NCBI GenBank assembly: GCA_030762935.1
Contig: CM060883.1
Span: forward strand, 91,518,001 to 91,582,000
Source: Hymenopus coronatus
Taxonomy: Eukaryota; Arthropoda; Insecta; Mantodea; Hymenopodidae
Length of the DNA stretch: 64,000 nt
Direction: 5' to 3'
Shown: positions 9,391 through 20,806 of the stretch, piece after piece
Layout of the letters: each line of letters opens with the position of its first letter
Numbering within the stretch: the first letter of the stretch is position 1
Program-made: the position numbers and the translations under genes
The notes under the pieces: model-generated
The model's database searches: none
Told to the model about the DNA's origin: nothing
Seen by the model: the letters and a program-made list of their open reading frames with translations, nothing else

Positions 9391-10345
9391 ACACACAGAA
9401 TCATGTTCTGTCACGTTACCAGTAATGGATCTACAGACATATTTGAAAATAACAGAACATTTTAGTTTTAGAACATGCTACCTCATGCAAGATTCTCAGA
9501 GGGAAATGAGAGGTAGCACTTACATAGATTAGATATGCAGGTTCCTTTAATAACATTGCAAAAGATGCAATTTTATCAAAGGGCCTGTGCTTTGCAAAGA
9601 GCCTCCTCGTGAAATAAAATTTCGGTGCGCATTTTTAGGAGACGGCTGTAACAGATAATGTAATGCTTGTAACAATAACTAACGATAAAATTAAAAAGGA
9701 AGGTCACGTTGATACACTCTTCCTTTTCGTAAATATGCTGGTGTTAGTGTTAATCCTTCAGCAGTAGAACATAAAGGAAAACAAACAGATAAATATATAA
9801 ATATGGATAATACTGTAAATGATATAACACACTGACATGACGTAGAAAAAAAATGTAAATAATACCGAATCAAACGTTAAAGATACTAAACACAGGGAAC
9901 AAGAACTCAGTGATGCACAAAATGTTGAGCACGAAACCGAAATTAACGATATCCCACTGGACGAGACTAAAAATCTAAGACTAACGTGCTTCAGGTGTAG
10001 CTCGCTGTTGAAAACGTAATTCATGCACTTTATCTTTCTCCGGATTTAAGTAGGCAACTAGGATTTGAGCCATTTACCGATGTTACCAAAGCTAAACGTG
10101 CTAACTTTCCATTGAATCCAACGTGACGTTTCGTACGAAATGCTCGTTCACTGCAATATTATAGAGACTCAGATGGTAAGCAACACCTTTCCTCCAATAA
10201 CTGAAAGCACAATAGTTGAAGTTGATATCAGTCACAAGCACCTATCACCAGTCATTTAACCTTTAAATTGAGTAAGTACCGGTGCTTCAACACGATTTTC
10301 AAGTTGTGGAAATAGAATTAAGAACCGGAGCAGGTGAGCTATTAC
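9391..10345 (+). pseudogene. Decayed Polinton minor capsid protein
   Basis: Just after the integrase the frames read SNGSTDIFENN (near 9420-9455), in the style of the N-terminus of the single jelly-roll minor capsid protein. Later come LYLSPDLSRQLGF (near 10025-10065) and VVEIELRTGAGELLPFI (near 10304-10355), which fit the middle and C-terminus of that protein. The intervening sequence is out of frame or lost. The call depends on the order and on short matches recognised by eye. Confidence 0.5.
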
Positions 10346-10399
10346 CATTTATTTAAGGATATTTTTCAGCTGTGGTTTTTTGGTTTAGGCCATATGGGA

Positions 10400-10830
10400 C
10401 ATTTTGAAGTTACCAAGTACTTTATCGATTAAAACGGTCGAGACGATAGCTTCGTACTGTGCAAAAGTAAACGTTTTCAAAGTGGACGTGGTCTTCCTGG
10501 TGCATTAGGTAGTTTATTTAGATATATGCTAAAACCTCTGAAAAGTAAATTGGTAAAGAAATGTTAAACGTAGGTGGCAGTGTTTTATCTGATGTAATTT
10601 CCCAAAAATCATTTAAAGTTTCCCATAATCCAAGACTAAAACAGGGCGGAACAAATATTAAAAGAAAGGCTGAGGAAGCTCTGGCTTCGGGGCTCGGTTG
10701 CGGAATAAAAGGTCAGAAAATTCGTAAGGTTCCACAGTTCAAAAGAAACGGGAACGGAGTAAAAAAGCAATCAAATACACACCAAAAAGAAAAAGACGCG
10801 CAAGCAAAAACGCCAACACAAATTAACTGA
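10400..10830 (+). pseudogene. Decayed basic core-like Polinton protein
   Basis: A frame reads KSKRFQSGRGLPGALGSLFR near 10459-10520, a Gly/Arg-rich N-terminus, then shifts into the open frame 10561-10830 (89 residues), which is strongly basic: KRKAEEALASG, GCGIKGQKIRKVPQF, then a Lys/Gln-rich tail. Small basic proteins with this layout lie between the minor and major capsid genes in Polintons and are likely DNA-associated or penton-region virion proteins. At least one frameshift separates the N-terminus from the tail. Confidence 0.5.
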
Positions 10831-10839
10831 GAGAAAGGA

Positions 10840-12662
10840 ATCCCATGGTATACTTTCATAAGGTCAAAAGTTTATGTAGATTCCGCATTTAACGTATTTG
10901 AAGAACGCCCAGTAGAAACTAGCGTAAATCGATACTCGGTAATCGAACTAGAATCTCAAAATGTAATTTCGTAATGTTCTCTAATTGTGTTTCTCTGCAA
11001 GGGCAACGCTGATACTTACGTGGATCTTTCACAAATAGAATGTAAAATCGTCATTCATGACAATAAAACTTTCGAAGATAAAACTCTGGTTAACAACCCT
11101 CTAAATTCCCTCTTTCAACAAATGGAAATGGTTTTAAGTAATATCATTCTTACACCACCACAAGAGCTTCAAGCATCTCTTTGGATAATTAGATGCTGTT
11201 GATAGTATTCAGGACATAATATGCCTCTTTGGATACAAGGGCAGCCAAGTATTTGAATTCATGGGGCGATTGTCATGTTCCTTATTTTCTAAGATAAATA
11301 TCTTCCCCCGTGGCCAATTAGTTAGACCACTCGCCTCTCACCTAAACGAGTTCAATCCCAAGCGACCGCATGTGAGATTTGTGGAGGGCAAAGCGGCGCA
11401 GGGACGGTTTTCCTCCGGGTTCTCCGATCCGCCCCATCGCATTCCACCGGTGCTCCATCTTCATTCATGTATCATCAGTGTCATCGCCTGCGCTGTCACA
11501 AGTAGCTAAAGTGGCCGTCAAATACTATTAATAAACATACCTTCCTAATAACATTGACAAGACCGTAAAATTAACCCCATCCACTCCTGAATTTCACCTT
11601 ATAGCTGATGGTGAGCTTAAAGGGAAAACCATCAGAACAACGCAATGATTAATATAACATGCATCTTTCCTTCTTCCCTGTTTATAACCCATCAAAATTT
11701 ACTTTCTACGCTCTTGGGGCAAGATGCCTTTAGATGAAGTAGACATTAAAGTATTTAACATTCTTAACGGAGCCTAAATAAAAAAATTCACCATACCGAA
11801 CAAATATGTAAATTTTTAACTAACATTATATACACTAAATCTCACCTTTCGGGTGTTTCTGTAGCGACCAGGTACCTAAGTTTGTACTCAATGGGTTTCC
11901 AGTTGTTCTAGTGGTAATCACGGACCCTATTAGTAAACACAAATACTCACTGGGTAGCAATTTTTATTTCCAAATGCGGAAAATTTTTGATAGTTTCGGA
12001 ATGCCTTCACTTTCCCCATATTTTATACACTTTTTAAACTTTATTTAAGGTAAACACTGGAATTATTCAAACGAAGATTAGAAAGTTCCACTACCTTCAC
12101 ATGCGAACATTACGTTTATGCATATATAGTGCTGAAATATCCCTGTTCAACATTTTTATTTTAGATTTAGAATAACTGGTTACGCTATAACGAACGTACT
12201 ATCGCAAAGATTTACAAAGATATATGCTTTCATGATGACTAAAATCTCAGCTGTTATTCAACAATCCTGCGAACCATTATTATCAGGTAGGTACTATCTT
12301 GTTTTATGCTTCACTTTAGATTTGGAAGCGGTTAAGAAAACAGGGCTTGAAGAGCAGGATTTGTTTATTTTAACTTCATTGGAAATTATGCAACGGAGTA
12401 TATAGCTAAAGAACTTTCTATATGTGGTTGAGTTTGTGAAGAACAAAAATTTGGATCTTTAAATCGCCTCATGATTTTCGTTTGTTATCCGATAAAGTTT
12501 ATTTCGCTAATGGTAAAATTCGTTAAAACATTCATGGCGATTTTACCCGCAATTTTAATCTTCTTTATTAAAAGACAATACAGCTGTTTTTACTGCAAAT
12601 TTTACCAAAGGAGAACACAGAGCAGAATTTATTCGGAGAGTTGCAGAGAGAACTGCAATTAA
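10840..12662 (+). pseudogene. Decayed probable major capsid protein region of the old Polinton
   Basis: A short frame YVDSAFNVFEERPVET (10870-10920) precedes an open segment (10987-11202) with DTYVDLSQIECKIVIHD and NNPLNSLFQQMEM. That order, a short acidic start then a YVDL strand and NxLxSLF, is typical of the double jelly-roll major capsid protein of Polintons. A tRNA-SINE lies at 11.3-11.47 kb. Past it only scattered matches occur (KKFTIPNKYVNF near 11777-11815), and 12300-12662 has helical fragments that I cannot place. The 3' limit is arbitrary. Confidence 0.45.
11295..11475 (+). repeat. tRNA-derived SINE of a second family
   Basis: CGTGGCCAATTAGTTAGACC (box-A-like) and ACGAGTTCAATCCC (box-B-like) are spaced as in a tRNA, followed by a GC-rich body (GCGCAGGGACGG). 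It differs from the SINE at 6.7 and 7.7 kb. It interrupts the capsid region of the old Polinton. Confidence 0.65.
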
Positions 12663-12969
12663 CGTACAGGAGTTGCGCATTTGTGACTACCCTTTAGTAG
12701 TATTTCATACATCCCCTTACATTTATCCTTGTCATAGAATACAGCTGCTTAATTGTGCTCAGAAATCTGTAACGAATCTTCCAAAGTGGTATGCACACAC
12801 TGTAGATAAACGAAATGCACATCCTTGCAATCCAAAACCAAACGACTCCCGTTCGCCTCACCACCTAAACCATGAAATAATATTAAACACATGCCTTATG
12901 ACGTGTACATTAACCATACCTTTCCTGTAACGTATAAAACCAATGTATCATTCATCAAAGTTCTTAAGC

Positions 12970-13145
12970 TTTCACGGCCGGTGTCAATACTAGCTATAGT
13001 ATAATCCGGATTTGTGGGCAGTAGTTTACTGGGCTCCTCCTTCTTCTCTGACCGTTGGTCTGCGACTACGGCAGACATCTTCCGTGGCAGCGGCGAGGTC
13101 GAAGTACTCTACCGGACATTTCAACTGCGACTGTGAGGTATTTGG
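12970..13145 (-). mobile_element. Penelope-like terminal fragment
   Basis: On the minus strand GGAAGATGTCTGCCGTAGTC leads to CCGGATTATACTATAGC and GACACCGGCCGTGAAA. This shares GATTATAC...GACACCGGCCGTGAAA with the plus-strand terminal fragment at 6152-6275. No RT or endonuclease is recognisable beside it. Confidence 0.45.
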
Positions 13146-14850
13146 TGGTAACTCAGAGCTGCATCGTTTGCCAAGAGAATATTCTTGCCTGGTTTAATAG
13201 CTATCCACAACCTTTGACTCCAATAGTCATAGCCCGGAGCTATTACTGAATTGTAGGGAAACAGAAACGGCATTCTCGTTTTGTAGCATTGTGAGGACGT
13301 CTCAGCATCCTAACATGTAAGGTCTGTATTCCATTGGGAAGTCGGACATGTAGGCTGCGAAGGGAAGCAGAGCCAACGGCCATCCAATCGCTATGGGCTT
13401 GACTCTTAAGATCATCTTCTCCACTCCCAACTTGAAAGTCGCTTCCGAAGAAAATTGCTTTCATTGCGAAATAGGGACGAGGAACGTCTGGTTTTTGAGC
13501 TTATACAAAAAACGTTGGTGCCACCTAGTGGCAAGAGACTCTGACAAGTCCGTCCAGCGGGACTACGCGATCCTATTGAAGCTTTCCTGGAAACTAAGAC
13601 AGTTTTCTCGGTCAATCGCAAAAGTTGAGGTTTGCGGATTACCGAAGAAGGCAAGAAGCAACCATTTAAAAACCTTTGAAACGTACGGGCGTAACCTTGT
13701 GGACCAATAACTGCATAAGTAGACCGTATCTTTGCCGAGATTTAAATTTCACAACACCATCGCCTCCTACCAATGGTTTGGAGAGTAACGAAAACGCAGA
13801 GGTACATTGAAACTCCGCATCAGATGAATAACGGTCCTTCGGGGAAGGTGCTGCATTATGGGCGCCGTGACAATTGCTACTTGATGGAGAAGTAGTGGCT
13901 GCAGGTTGAGTGGACTGCATTAACCGGCCGGGAAGGACTTGAGGCATAGACCACCTATCACCCTCCAGCACTAAACCCCATCTGGGCCGACATGGGGAAC
14001 GCAACGGCCTGGCGGTTTGCCATGGCTATTAGTGGGCTGTTCCGCCAGGAGTTTAAGTTAAAGTTTATAAAGCGAGTCCACCTTTCCAAGTGTCTGTGTA
14101 TTTGAAGTGGATGAAGTGGTGTGGAGAAAAGGAAAAACCCTGAAAACGAACGAATCAACAGTGGCTAAGTTAGATCAACTGAAAATGAACCTTGGTTTGA
14201 TCGCAACCTTCTTAAGCCATAATAATTTCGGGCGACATCAAGTAATACTAAATAATCTTATAGGATAGATTACACCCTAGTTAGCGAATGAACGAGAAAA
14301 TCAATTGAATTTGTTATGCAATTTTTAAATAGCAGCGTCCATGCAGTGAAGATTTTTATAGTAAACGTTATTTGGGCTAAGGAAATAAGCATTAAGAGGC
14401 AATATTTTGAGTATGATATATAATAAAGGAGTTCTTGTCCAAGTGACTCATGCACAACCATCTATTAAGGAAAATGATTACAAAACTCTGGAATAAAGAT
14501 AAGAAGCCCATAGCCATAGATTATTAGCTAATTAGGTCAATACGGTCTACTATCCCATTTAGGCTTTAACTGCTCTATTGAACGAAATAATGGGGTTGAA
14601 TTTCAAACACTGCGGTATGCCGAATGAAGGAGGTAAAACAGTTTAAGCTTTTCAAAAGCTACTGCTCTATTGTAAGTTTTTCTTTTTATGCTCTCATTAA
14701 AGACCATAATACCAAATTAGATATTAAGCAGCTGAAATTATTTAAAACTTTTGTCAGGCGAATTACCAATGTTACCAAGATTATCTTGAGGCCAAGTGAG
14801 AAATGCGGTGATGCCTGATACTACGGATTTTGAGATTTCTAGAATACCCT
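13146..14850. other. Unassigned intergenic or ancient repeat DNA
   Basis: Contains only short frames on both strands with no recognisable motif. The 13.3-14.1 kb part is relatively GC-rich and could be an old repeat. No feature is supported. Confidence 0.4.
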
Positions 14851-14852
14851 TA

Positions 14853-16290
14853 GGATGATTTGTAAGTTCCTGTACAAATATCGTGGGAGTATTGTAGAAG
14901 TCAAAATAAGACGAAAATGTTCTTTACCAAGTTTTCCGAAAACGCTTTATTTCAAAATTATGCAGCATCTTAGGGATCACACATGGCACATCAACTCAGC
15001 ACAGTTACCGTACAACATATTCAAACTGATGTCCATATACCGTGTGACAGCACCGTGTCCGTTATCGAGGAATGTTGCAGATACCATTTAACTCAATATG
15101 TACTATTGTACAGCCATTTTTGATGCGCTGTTGTATTACTACTGTGTTTATAATTTCAGTAATGTGAACCAACTCTTGAGACGTCTCCAAAGGTAAAAGT
15201 CCAGGGGATTTAAGTTTGGTGATCTGCGTGGCCAAGCAACTGGTCCTGCACAATCTATCCACCGATGGGATATGCACCATCGAGATACTCCCTGGCAATG
15301 TAACTGAAATGTGATCGTGAATAAACCACATGGAGTTTCGTGTAGCGAGTGGGACTTCTTCATGCAACAGACCAGGCAACTCATGCTGCAAAAACGGTCG
15401 GTACACGGGACGGGTCAGGTGCGGTCGTGAGACATGTGTTCCCAACAAGTACTTGTCCACATACCACACCAAGCGTTAGCTCGTCTGCAAACAGTACCCG
15501 ACGAATGAACCGTATGTTGGTGAAGTAACCATTGACGGAACTGCTGGCGTCTAGGCTAATCGACAGGTAGCAGATCATGTATGATTGTAACTGCTATCTC
15601 CGAATCAGGCGCAATACAGATGTTTGGGAAATCCATACAGCAGCACCAATGTGTCGAGTACTTATAACCGGACCATCATCGACACGTTACAGCCACTCCG
15701 TGTAGTTACGGCCGTTCTGATCGTGACACATCAAGAATACTAACTCCCTCATACGCTACAAACGTCTGATGGTTTGGAAACAATTGCCTGCACCGTCGCC
15801 ATGGTTCTCTTGAGTTTCCGTCTACTGCGCCATAAAGAAGGTGCATATTGCGTACTCATTATTTGTGTATGCCCTCGTACTGCGCACTTAGAACTGTAGC
15901 CTACTGAACCACTGGTAAACTTAAACAGTTGAATACCGTGTAGTAGTGCTGCTTCAACACATGCGCAGTACAACGTTGTACATAGACTTCACTTTTAAGC
16001 TGTTGTTGGAGAAGTGATTGTCTTCCATGTTGTTCATGACAGTACAGAATGAATTAAATTGGGTCTGCAACATTCTGCAACTTTCGTCTGCAGTGCGATG
16101 ACAGGCACGGTGCTGTCACACGGTATATGGACGTTAGTTTGAACGCGTTGTACGGTAACTGTGCTGAATTAATGTGTCCTGTGTGATCCCTATGATGAAT
16201 TTTCAGAAAACTTGGTATACAGCATTTTGCGTTTTATTTTGACCTCCACATTACTCCCACGAAGTTTGTACAGGGAGCTATGAATCACTC
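14853..16290 (-). mobile_element. Tc1/mariner-superfamily transposon with ~230-bp TIRs
   Basis: The left end (GGATGATTTGTAAGTTCCTG) and the reverse complement of the right end (GAGTGATTCATAGCTCCCTG) begin long inverted repeats matching over ~230 bp, including TCAGCACAGTTACCGTACAA. TA dinucleotides flank both ends (14851-14852, 16291-16292). The interior, on the minus strand, holds transposase remains at 15380-15140: RWCISHRWIDCAGPVAWPRR, SPNLNPLDFYLW (third acidic region) and WFTL. The N-terminal half, toward 15.98 kb, is out of frame. The copy is dead. Confidence 0.8.
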
Positions 16291-16292
16291 TA

Positions 16293-17110
16293 TATATAAT
16301 CATGAGAGCATCGTGAATGATGGGAATTGTCGCAACAAATTAAGTCCCTAATGTTTGGAGATTTAAGACTTAGTGCAGGATTCCCACTAGAGAACGATTT
16401 AGTCAATAGATGATTCGTGACACCGCTTTTAACAATATCTCATTTTAGGTCACAGAGATTCAGGGAGGAAGGCAGAAAATGAAGTAGAATATCGCTATTG
16501 AATCGAACAGGGTTTCGTGTTTGGCAAGAAGATCAAGCAACATAACATTTGCTTGGGTCTATTTCATTACGAGGAGGTGCTGTTGGCTCGCTTACGGATC
16601 GGTCACTGTATTTTTACGCACAGCTATCTTTTATCTTGCTCCTATATTCCTGTTCTGTAATGATCTGTTCGTCACGTGTTGCTGGAATGGTTTGCTCTAA
16701 CACACATACTCTGCAAATGCCAGCTACTCTCGCGGAGATTTTGGTGGACGATGAAAGAGCGGTGGCCATGGTTTTTAAATTCTTATTGCAATTTAGTTTT
16801 ATAGTAAGTATGTAGTATTTTATTTTAAGTGGCCGCTATTATGGAGCGGTAACTGTGTTTTTAACTTTTTAAGCATGAGCCTTAGCTAAGGGTTTAGTTT
16901 TAGCATTTTATTCGTTTTATCTGCGTTGTTTTTACTGGTTTTTATCAATTGATGTATACCTCTGGTTTTGCTCAGGGCAGTTTGTTTTTAACCTGGATTT
17001 TATTTCTTTAGCCGCTGTTTTATTATGGATCTTATCTCTTGGTTTTGGGCTCGTTTGTTTTTGAAGGGCGCTGATAGCCACAAATTTGAGCGCTCTTACA
17101 CACCATTCAC

Positions 17111-17143
<33 letters not shown>

Positions 17144-17262
17144 TATATCTCAATAAAGATGTGCTTCTATGTGATTGTGAATGCTCTATCAATACGCACT
17201 TTTATAAAACAAGATTCCAGATATACCATTTCCATAATTTTAAATGATTAAACAGCTTAATA
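16293..17262. other. Receptor intron, no gene; (ATC)n microsatellite at 17110-17145
   Basis: AT-rich sequence with short shadow ORFs. Only an (ATC)n run of about 12 units is notable. No further receptor exon was found downstream of the exon at 17269-17363. Confidence 0.6.
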
Positions 17263-17268
17263 ACTTAC

Positions 17269-17363
17269 CCAATAATAGTCTGATGGTGCCTGACACACAT
17301 CACCAGTTGCTGATAGATCTCGTCTAAATCTATGCTGCTAGCAACCAGTACAGCTTCCTCGTT
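17269..17363 (-). CDS. Insect odorant receptor, exon C (most 3' exon seen)
   Basis: Minus strand. Acceptor ...AAATATTTACAG sits just before 17363 and donor GG|GTAAGT after 17269. The 95-nt exon reads NEEAVLVASSIDLDEIYQQL and ends VRHHQTIIG, leaving two bases (phase 2). The V-x-x-C-V-x-H-H-x-x-I pattern is characteristic of the intracellular segment of insect seven-transmembrane odorant receptors, just before the last membrane segments. It joins in phase 0 to exon B (49287-49424). The terminal exons are not found downstream and probably lie beyond the window. Confidence 0.85.
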
Positions 17364-17920
17364 CTGTAAATATTTCATTAAATTATCATGACATTTAAAT
17401 AAAAGAAAATATCTGGAATGACCTGGAGCTTTGCATAACGTACCAATATGATACGAGAACAGTAATTTAGATATAAGATAGGAAATACGATAGTAAAAAT
17501 AGGAAAAACATTGAATGTGATGAAGATAAAGCATTTTGAGCAGAAAATCAGCATAATGAGGGTTTTAAGTTATAATAATTGTAATTAATTTAAGAATATG
17601 ACACACCATTCTGGATCTTGAAGTTGATGTGGAGGAAAACAAGTCTTTACTGTCAGAATTTATAAAATACACCTAGTTAATTGTTAACTTTTATTATCTT
17701 TACCGCGTGCTCAATAGGCAGGAAGAATGCATTCCTCCGAAAAACGCCATGTGCATGCTTTGAGACCGAAAAATCCCCTCTAAAGCGTTTTAGAAAAAAA
17801 AATCGAACGCTTATGTCTATGGGATTACGAAAAGATAACTCAAAACTGAAAAGTCGGATAAATATCAAACTTGGCATTCAGTCATCTCCCAACGTTGCGA
17901 CACAAAATAAGTGTGCGTAT
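17364..17920. other. Intron sequence without recognised features
   Basis: AT-rich receptor intron. No gene or repeat can be supported before the TA/TG microsatellite. Confidence 0.5.

Positions 17921-17923
<3 letters not shown>

Positions 17924-18008
<85 letters not shown>
17924..18008. repeat. Compound (TA)n(TG)n microsatellite
   Basis: About 23 TA units run directly into about 19 TG units. Confidence 0.97.
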
Positions 18009-18009
<1 letters not shown>

Positions 18010-18252
18010 ACATTTAAATGTAAATGCTGTTCTCGGCATTAAGATGGCGTTGCGGTCACTATCCTTGCAGGTCGGAGACGTTTGACGAGACCGGGAACCC
18101 GCAGTGTTGTGCTTGCACGATGGATCCTGGCACCGGAATGAAGAACTGTCAGTCAATGAGTTAAGGATTCTCGCGCGTCTTTGTGGCCTATCTACATAGG
18201 GGTAGTGACCTATAGTGGTTCCCTCCCTTCATCCCTTGTTAATGCACAATAT

Positions 18253-18921
18253 ACAGGGTAATCCAGAAAGCAACGAACTGTTTGATACTACTAAATAATA
18301 GCGAAAGTTATCAACACAATACTTAATTTACAAAGCTATACTACCTTGCTCTATTTCTCTGTTCTCTCAAGACATTTATTGTCACTTGGTACCAGTATTT
18401 TAATGGCGATGCTATACAGTTTTACTGGTAAAAGACTTTTTTTAATGCACAAAAGGTTTCGAATGTTATAAGCACATAGCATAAGTGTATGGTGATAATG
18501 CAATAAACGTGCCTGCAGTTACGAAATGGCGCATCATTTGGAGAAATCAAGGAAGAATCATTATGCATGACAAAGAACGGAGTGGAAGTCCATCAATCAT
18601 TAAGTATGAGTTGAAAGCAAATGTTAATACAAATTCAGAAAAACCGGTATTTCTTTAGTACACTATACATGACTTTTTGGGTGAAAAAGTTTCCCAACTT
18701 CAAAGTGGCAGGACATTTTGATTCAGATCTTTGATGGTGAAAATGTACAACATCGTCATGGGAAAACCGGTACCACGTGACAATAGATAGCTTGATATGA
18801 ATGACGATTACGTTGAGAAATGGGGTACGATACTGTAACTTTGTAAATAAAGTTTTGTGTTGATAGCTGTCGTTATTCTTTAGTTATTATAAATCGTCCG
18901 TTACATTCTGGTTGCCCCTCG
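18253..18921. mobile_element. Non-autonomous mariner-like element, copy 1
   Basis: Flanked by TA on both sides (18251-18252, 18922-18923). The left end CAGGGTAATCCAGAAAGCAACG and the inverted right end CGAGGGGCAACCAGAATGTAACG match, and the inverted similarity extends ~90 bp (GCTATCAACACAA, TTTATTTACAAAG). The interior has fragments of a mariner gene (GAGTGGAAGTCCATCAATC...GAGTTGAAAGCAAATGTT) but no frame. A second copy is at 47219-47850. Confidence 0.8.
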
Positions 18922-18923
18922 TA

Positions 18924-19289
18924 TCTAAACATTGTGTGAGTGTTCTCCATCGTTGACGATTCTTTTCTCTTTATTCTTTATGCATGGGTAAACACATTTC
19001 AGCTGGAATCTGACTCCTCACCAACTCGGGCTCTCTTGCCGACCCTCAGTGCGAATATCTGGAAAATGAAGCTAGTGGTAGTGAACAACCTGGAGATCCT
19101 AAACCACATGCTTATTTAGATTACAACGAAATCATGGTGTACGACATTTTGGTGATGTCACGGGTAGAAACAGCAGCATAGCAAGCGGTAGAATTCACAA
19201 TTCATAATGTTAGATGTGTTACATTCACATGACAGTCTGCACCCTCTATCGTTTATTGGTGGCGGGGCAAACCATTACTAGTTTCTGTT
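18924..19289. other. No recognised feature
   Basis: Mixed sequence between the mariner copy and the SINE. No protein or repeat signal is supported. 19500-19900 is likewise featureless. Confidence 0.4.
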
Positions 19290-19500
19290 TTCAGTTAGCC
19301 TTGTAGCTGATATCGGAGGATTAATGAAATCGATGAAATGATGCCAGATGAGTACGGGGGCTCTGGAGCTAAAACCACTCAACGTTCGTCTTCTCAGCAT
19401 AAGGGAAAAAGAAAGCTTATACGGGAAAGCCAACCTAATGGAGATTTGAATTTGGGAACTCATGTGAGTGAGGTACAGCACAGAGGCGAGCTCAGAATCT
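19290..19500 (-). repeat. Decayed tRNA-SINE (third family), copy 1
   Basis: Shares, with gaps, GTCTTCTCAG(C/G)ATAAGGGAAAA and the surrounding order with 43830-44030, where tRNA boxes can still be read on the minus strand. Here the box region is degraded. Confidence 0.5.
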
Positions 19501-19904
19501 TTATACTCCTCATTCTGATTCAGATAAACCCTTGCGTAAATAGCACACAGGTTGTTAAGGACATAAAACTAACAGCGATATTCAAATGTTGAAGAACTGC
19601 ACGATATATACTGGTCTCAACTTAAATTCTGTACAACAGTGTAAAACAACTGAAAATCGAAAGAAATTAAAGTATTGAACAATTAGAACTTCAGTGCAAT
19701 CCATATAAACCTGAACCGTTTTAATAGGTCATAATCTATCTCCAAAATCTCGTTGAATTTTGTTTTAATAATCTCAGCGGCTCAGGAAGAATCGACAACA
19801 ATTATGGCAACAATCGATCAATGTCTTCTGTTGCCTCTACTGATAATTTCCATGGAAATTACGAGCATTTTCATGAAGCTGTACACAGTATTTAGTTTGC
19901 AGTG

Positions 19905-20280
19905 ATAACAGCAATATGCAGCATTCACTTGTAGAGCGTGTTTTCATTGTGAAGACAAATTTCTTGGTAACAACACAACGGAAATTTCGAAGAGAATTTA
20001 ATATACGGGATGTTCCGACAAAGGCAGCAATTTTATAGCTAGCAAGAAAGTCTTGGTATATTCGTTAATGAGAGTGAAAGGCATAGACCAACATTGAGTG
20101 CAGAGACTGTTACAAATGTTTTAAGAAGGATAGTGGACACTCCAAACAAATCATGGCGTCGATTGAGCAGGAATCAGACTATTCATATGGCACATGTCAA
20201 AGAGCTGCTGCACCTGTCTACAATGCCCCAAAAATGCTCGAAACTATTAATATAGTCAACAGATGGCATTGATCGATTGT
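19905..20280 (+). pseudogene. Transposase N-terminal helix-turn-helix fragment
   Basis: Broken frames give CVERVFIVKTNFLV, then KFRREFNIRDVPTKAAIL (19985-20037), then ETVTNVLRRIVDTPNKSWRR and GTCQ (20107-20205). This is the order of the N-terminal helix-turn-helix region of insect IS630/mariner-like transposases. The catalytic part is absent; the Polinton begins 47 bp downstream of 20280. A C-terminal catalytic fragment of a related type lies at 46500-46870. Confidence 0.6.
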
Positions 20281-20320
20281 TGCCATGAGTCACTGACATT
20301 ATTAAAACATTTTACATTTC

Positions 20321-20326
20321 TGCGAG
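20321..20326. repeat. Polinton target-site duplication, left
   Basis: TGCGAG immediately outside the left terminal AGT. The identical hexamer is at 37508-37513. Six-base duplications are the norm for Polinton integration. Confidence 0.95.
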
Positions 20327-20806
20327 AGTAGGATATTTTTGTCTGATCCAAAGCGGAGACCAAGACGTCGAATCCAGGCGAGGGCAAAAGCTAGAGCAGA
20401 GTCTATGGGTTCGATTCCCGCAACCCCTGCCCTCTCTCGATTCCCGCAACCCCCTTGACGTTCGTTTGGTTGAATGATGGTTGGAGTAGGGGTGAATGTA
20501 TGATGATTGGTTTTGTCCAATAGGAAATGTGTAATTTATATCAAGTATCACGTGTTCATGATTCAGGGTGTGTGTATTTTAAGGGTGGGAGAGATGCGGG
20601 TGGGGGTGTATGTAGTAATTGGGATTGGGTGCATGTGGTTTCACCGTGTGAGAGATATGTGGTGGGAGGCATGTATTTTGTTGCATGATGGTCTAAATCA
20701 TGAAATGGGTAAATTAGTAATTACACGAGTTTAAAAAAAAAGGTTAATGAACGGATGTTGGGCGTATGAAATTTCATCTCAAAATCTGTCTTAGGGTAAG
20801 AAATAT
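20327..20806 (+). repeat. Polinton left terminal inverted repeat
   Basis: Matches the reverse complement of 37017-37507 with scattered substitutions and a small indel at the A-run near 20735. It starts AGTAGGATATTTT and contains GGGTTCGATTCCCGC (tRNA box-B-like) near 20406-20420. Confidence 0.95.

Noticed and set aside
17681..18156. ORFs with long Tyr-Ile or Thr-His runs
   Set aside because: Translations of the TA/TG microsatellite.
20302..20551. Overlapping ORFs in the left TIR, repeated in the right TIR
   Set aside because: The same non-coding TIR sequence read in two frames. Its apparent conservation reflects the inverted repeat, not selection for a protein.
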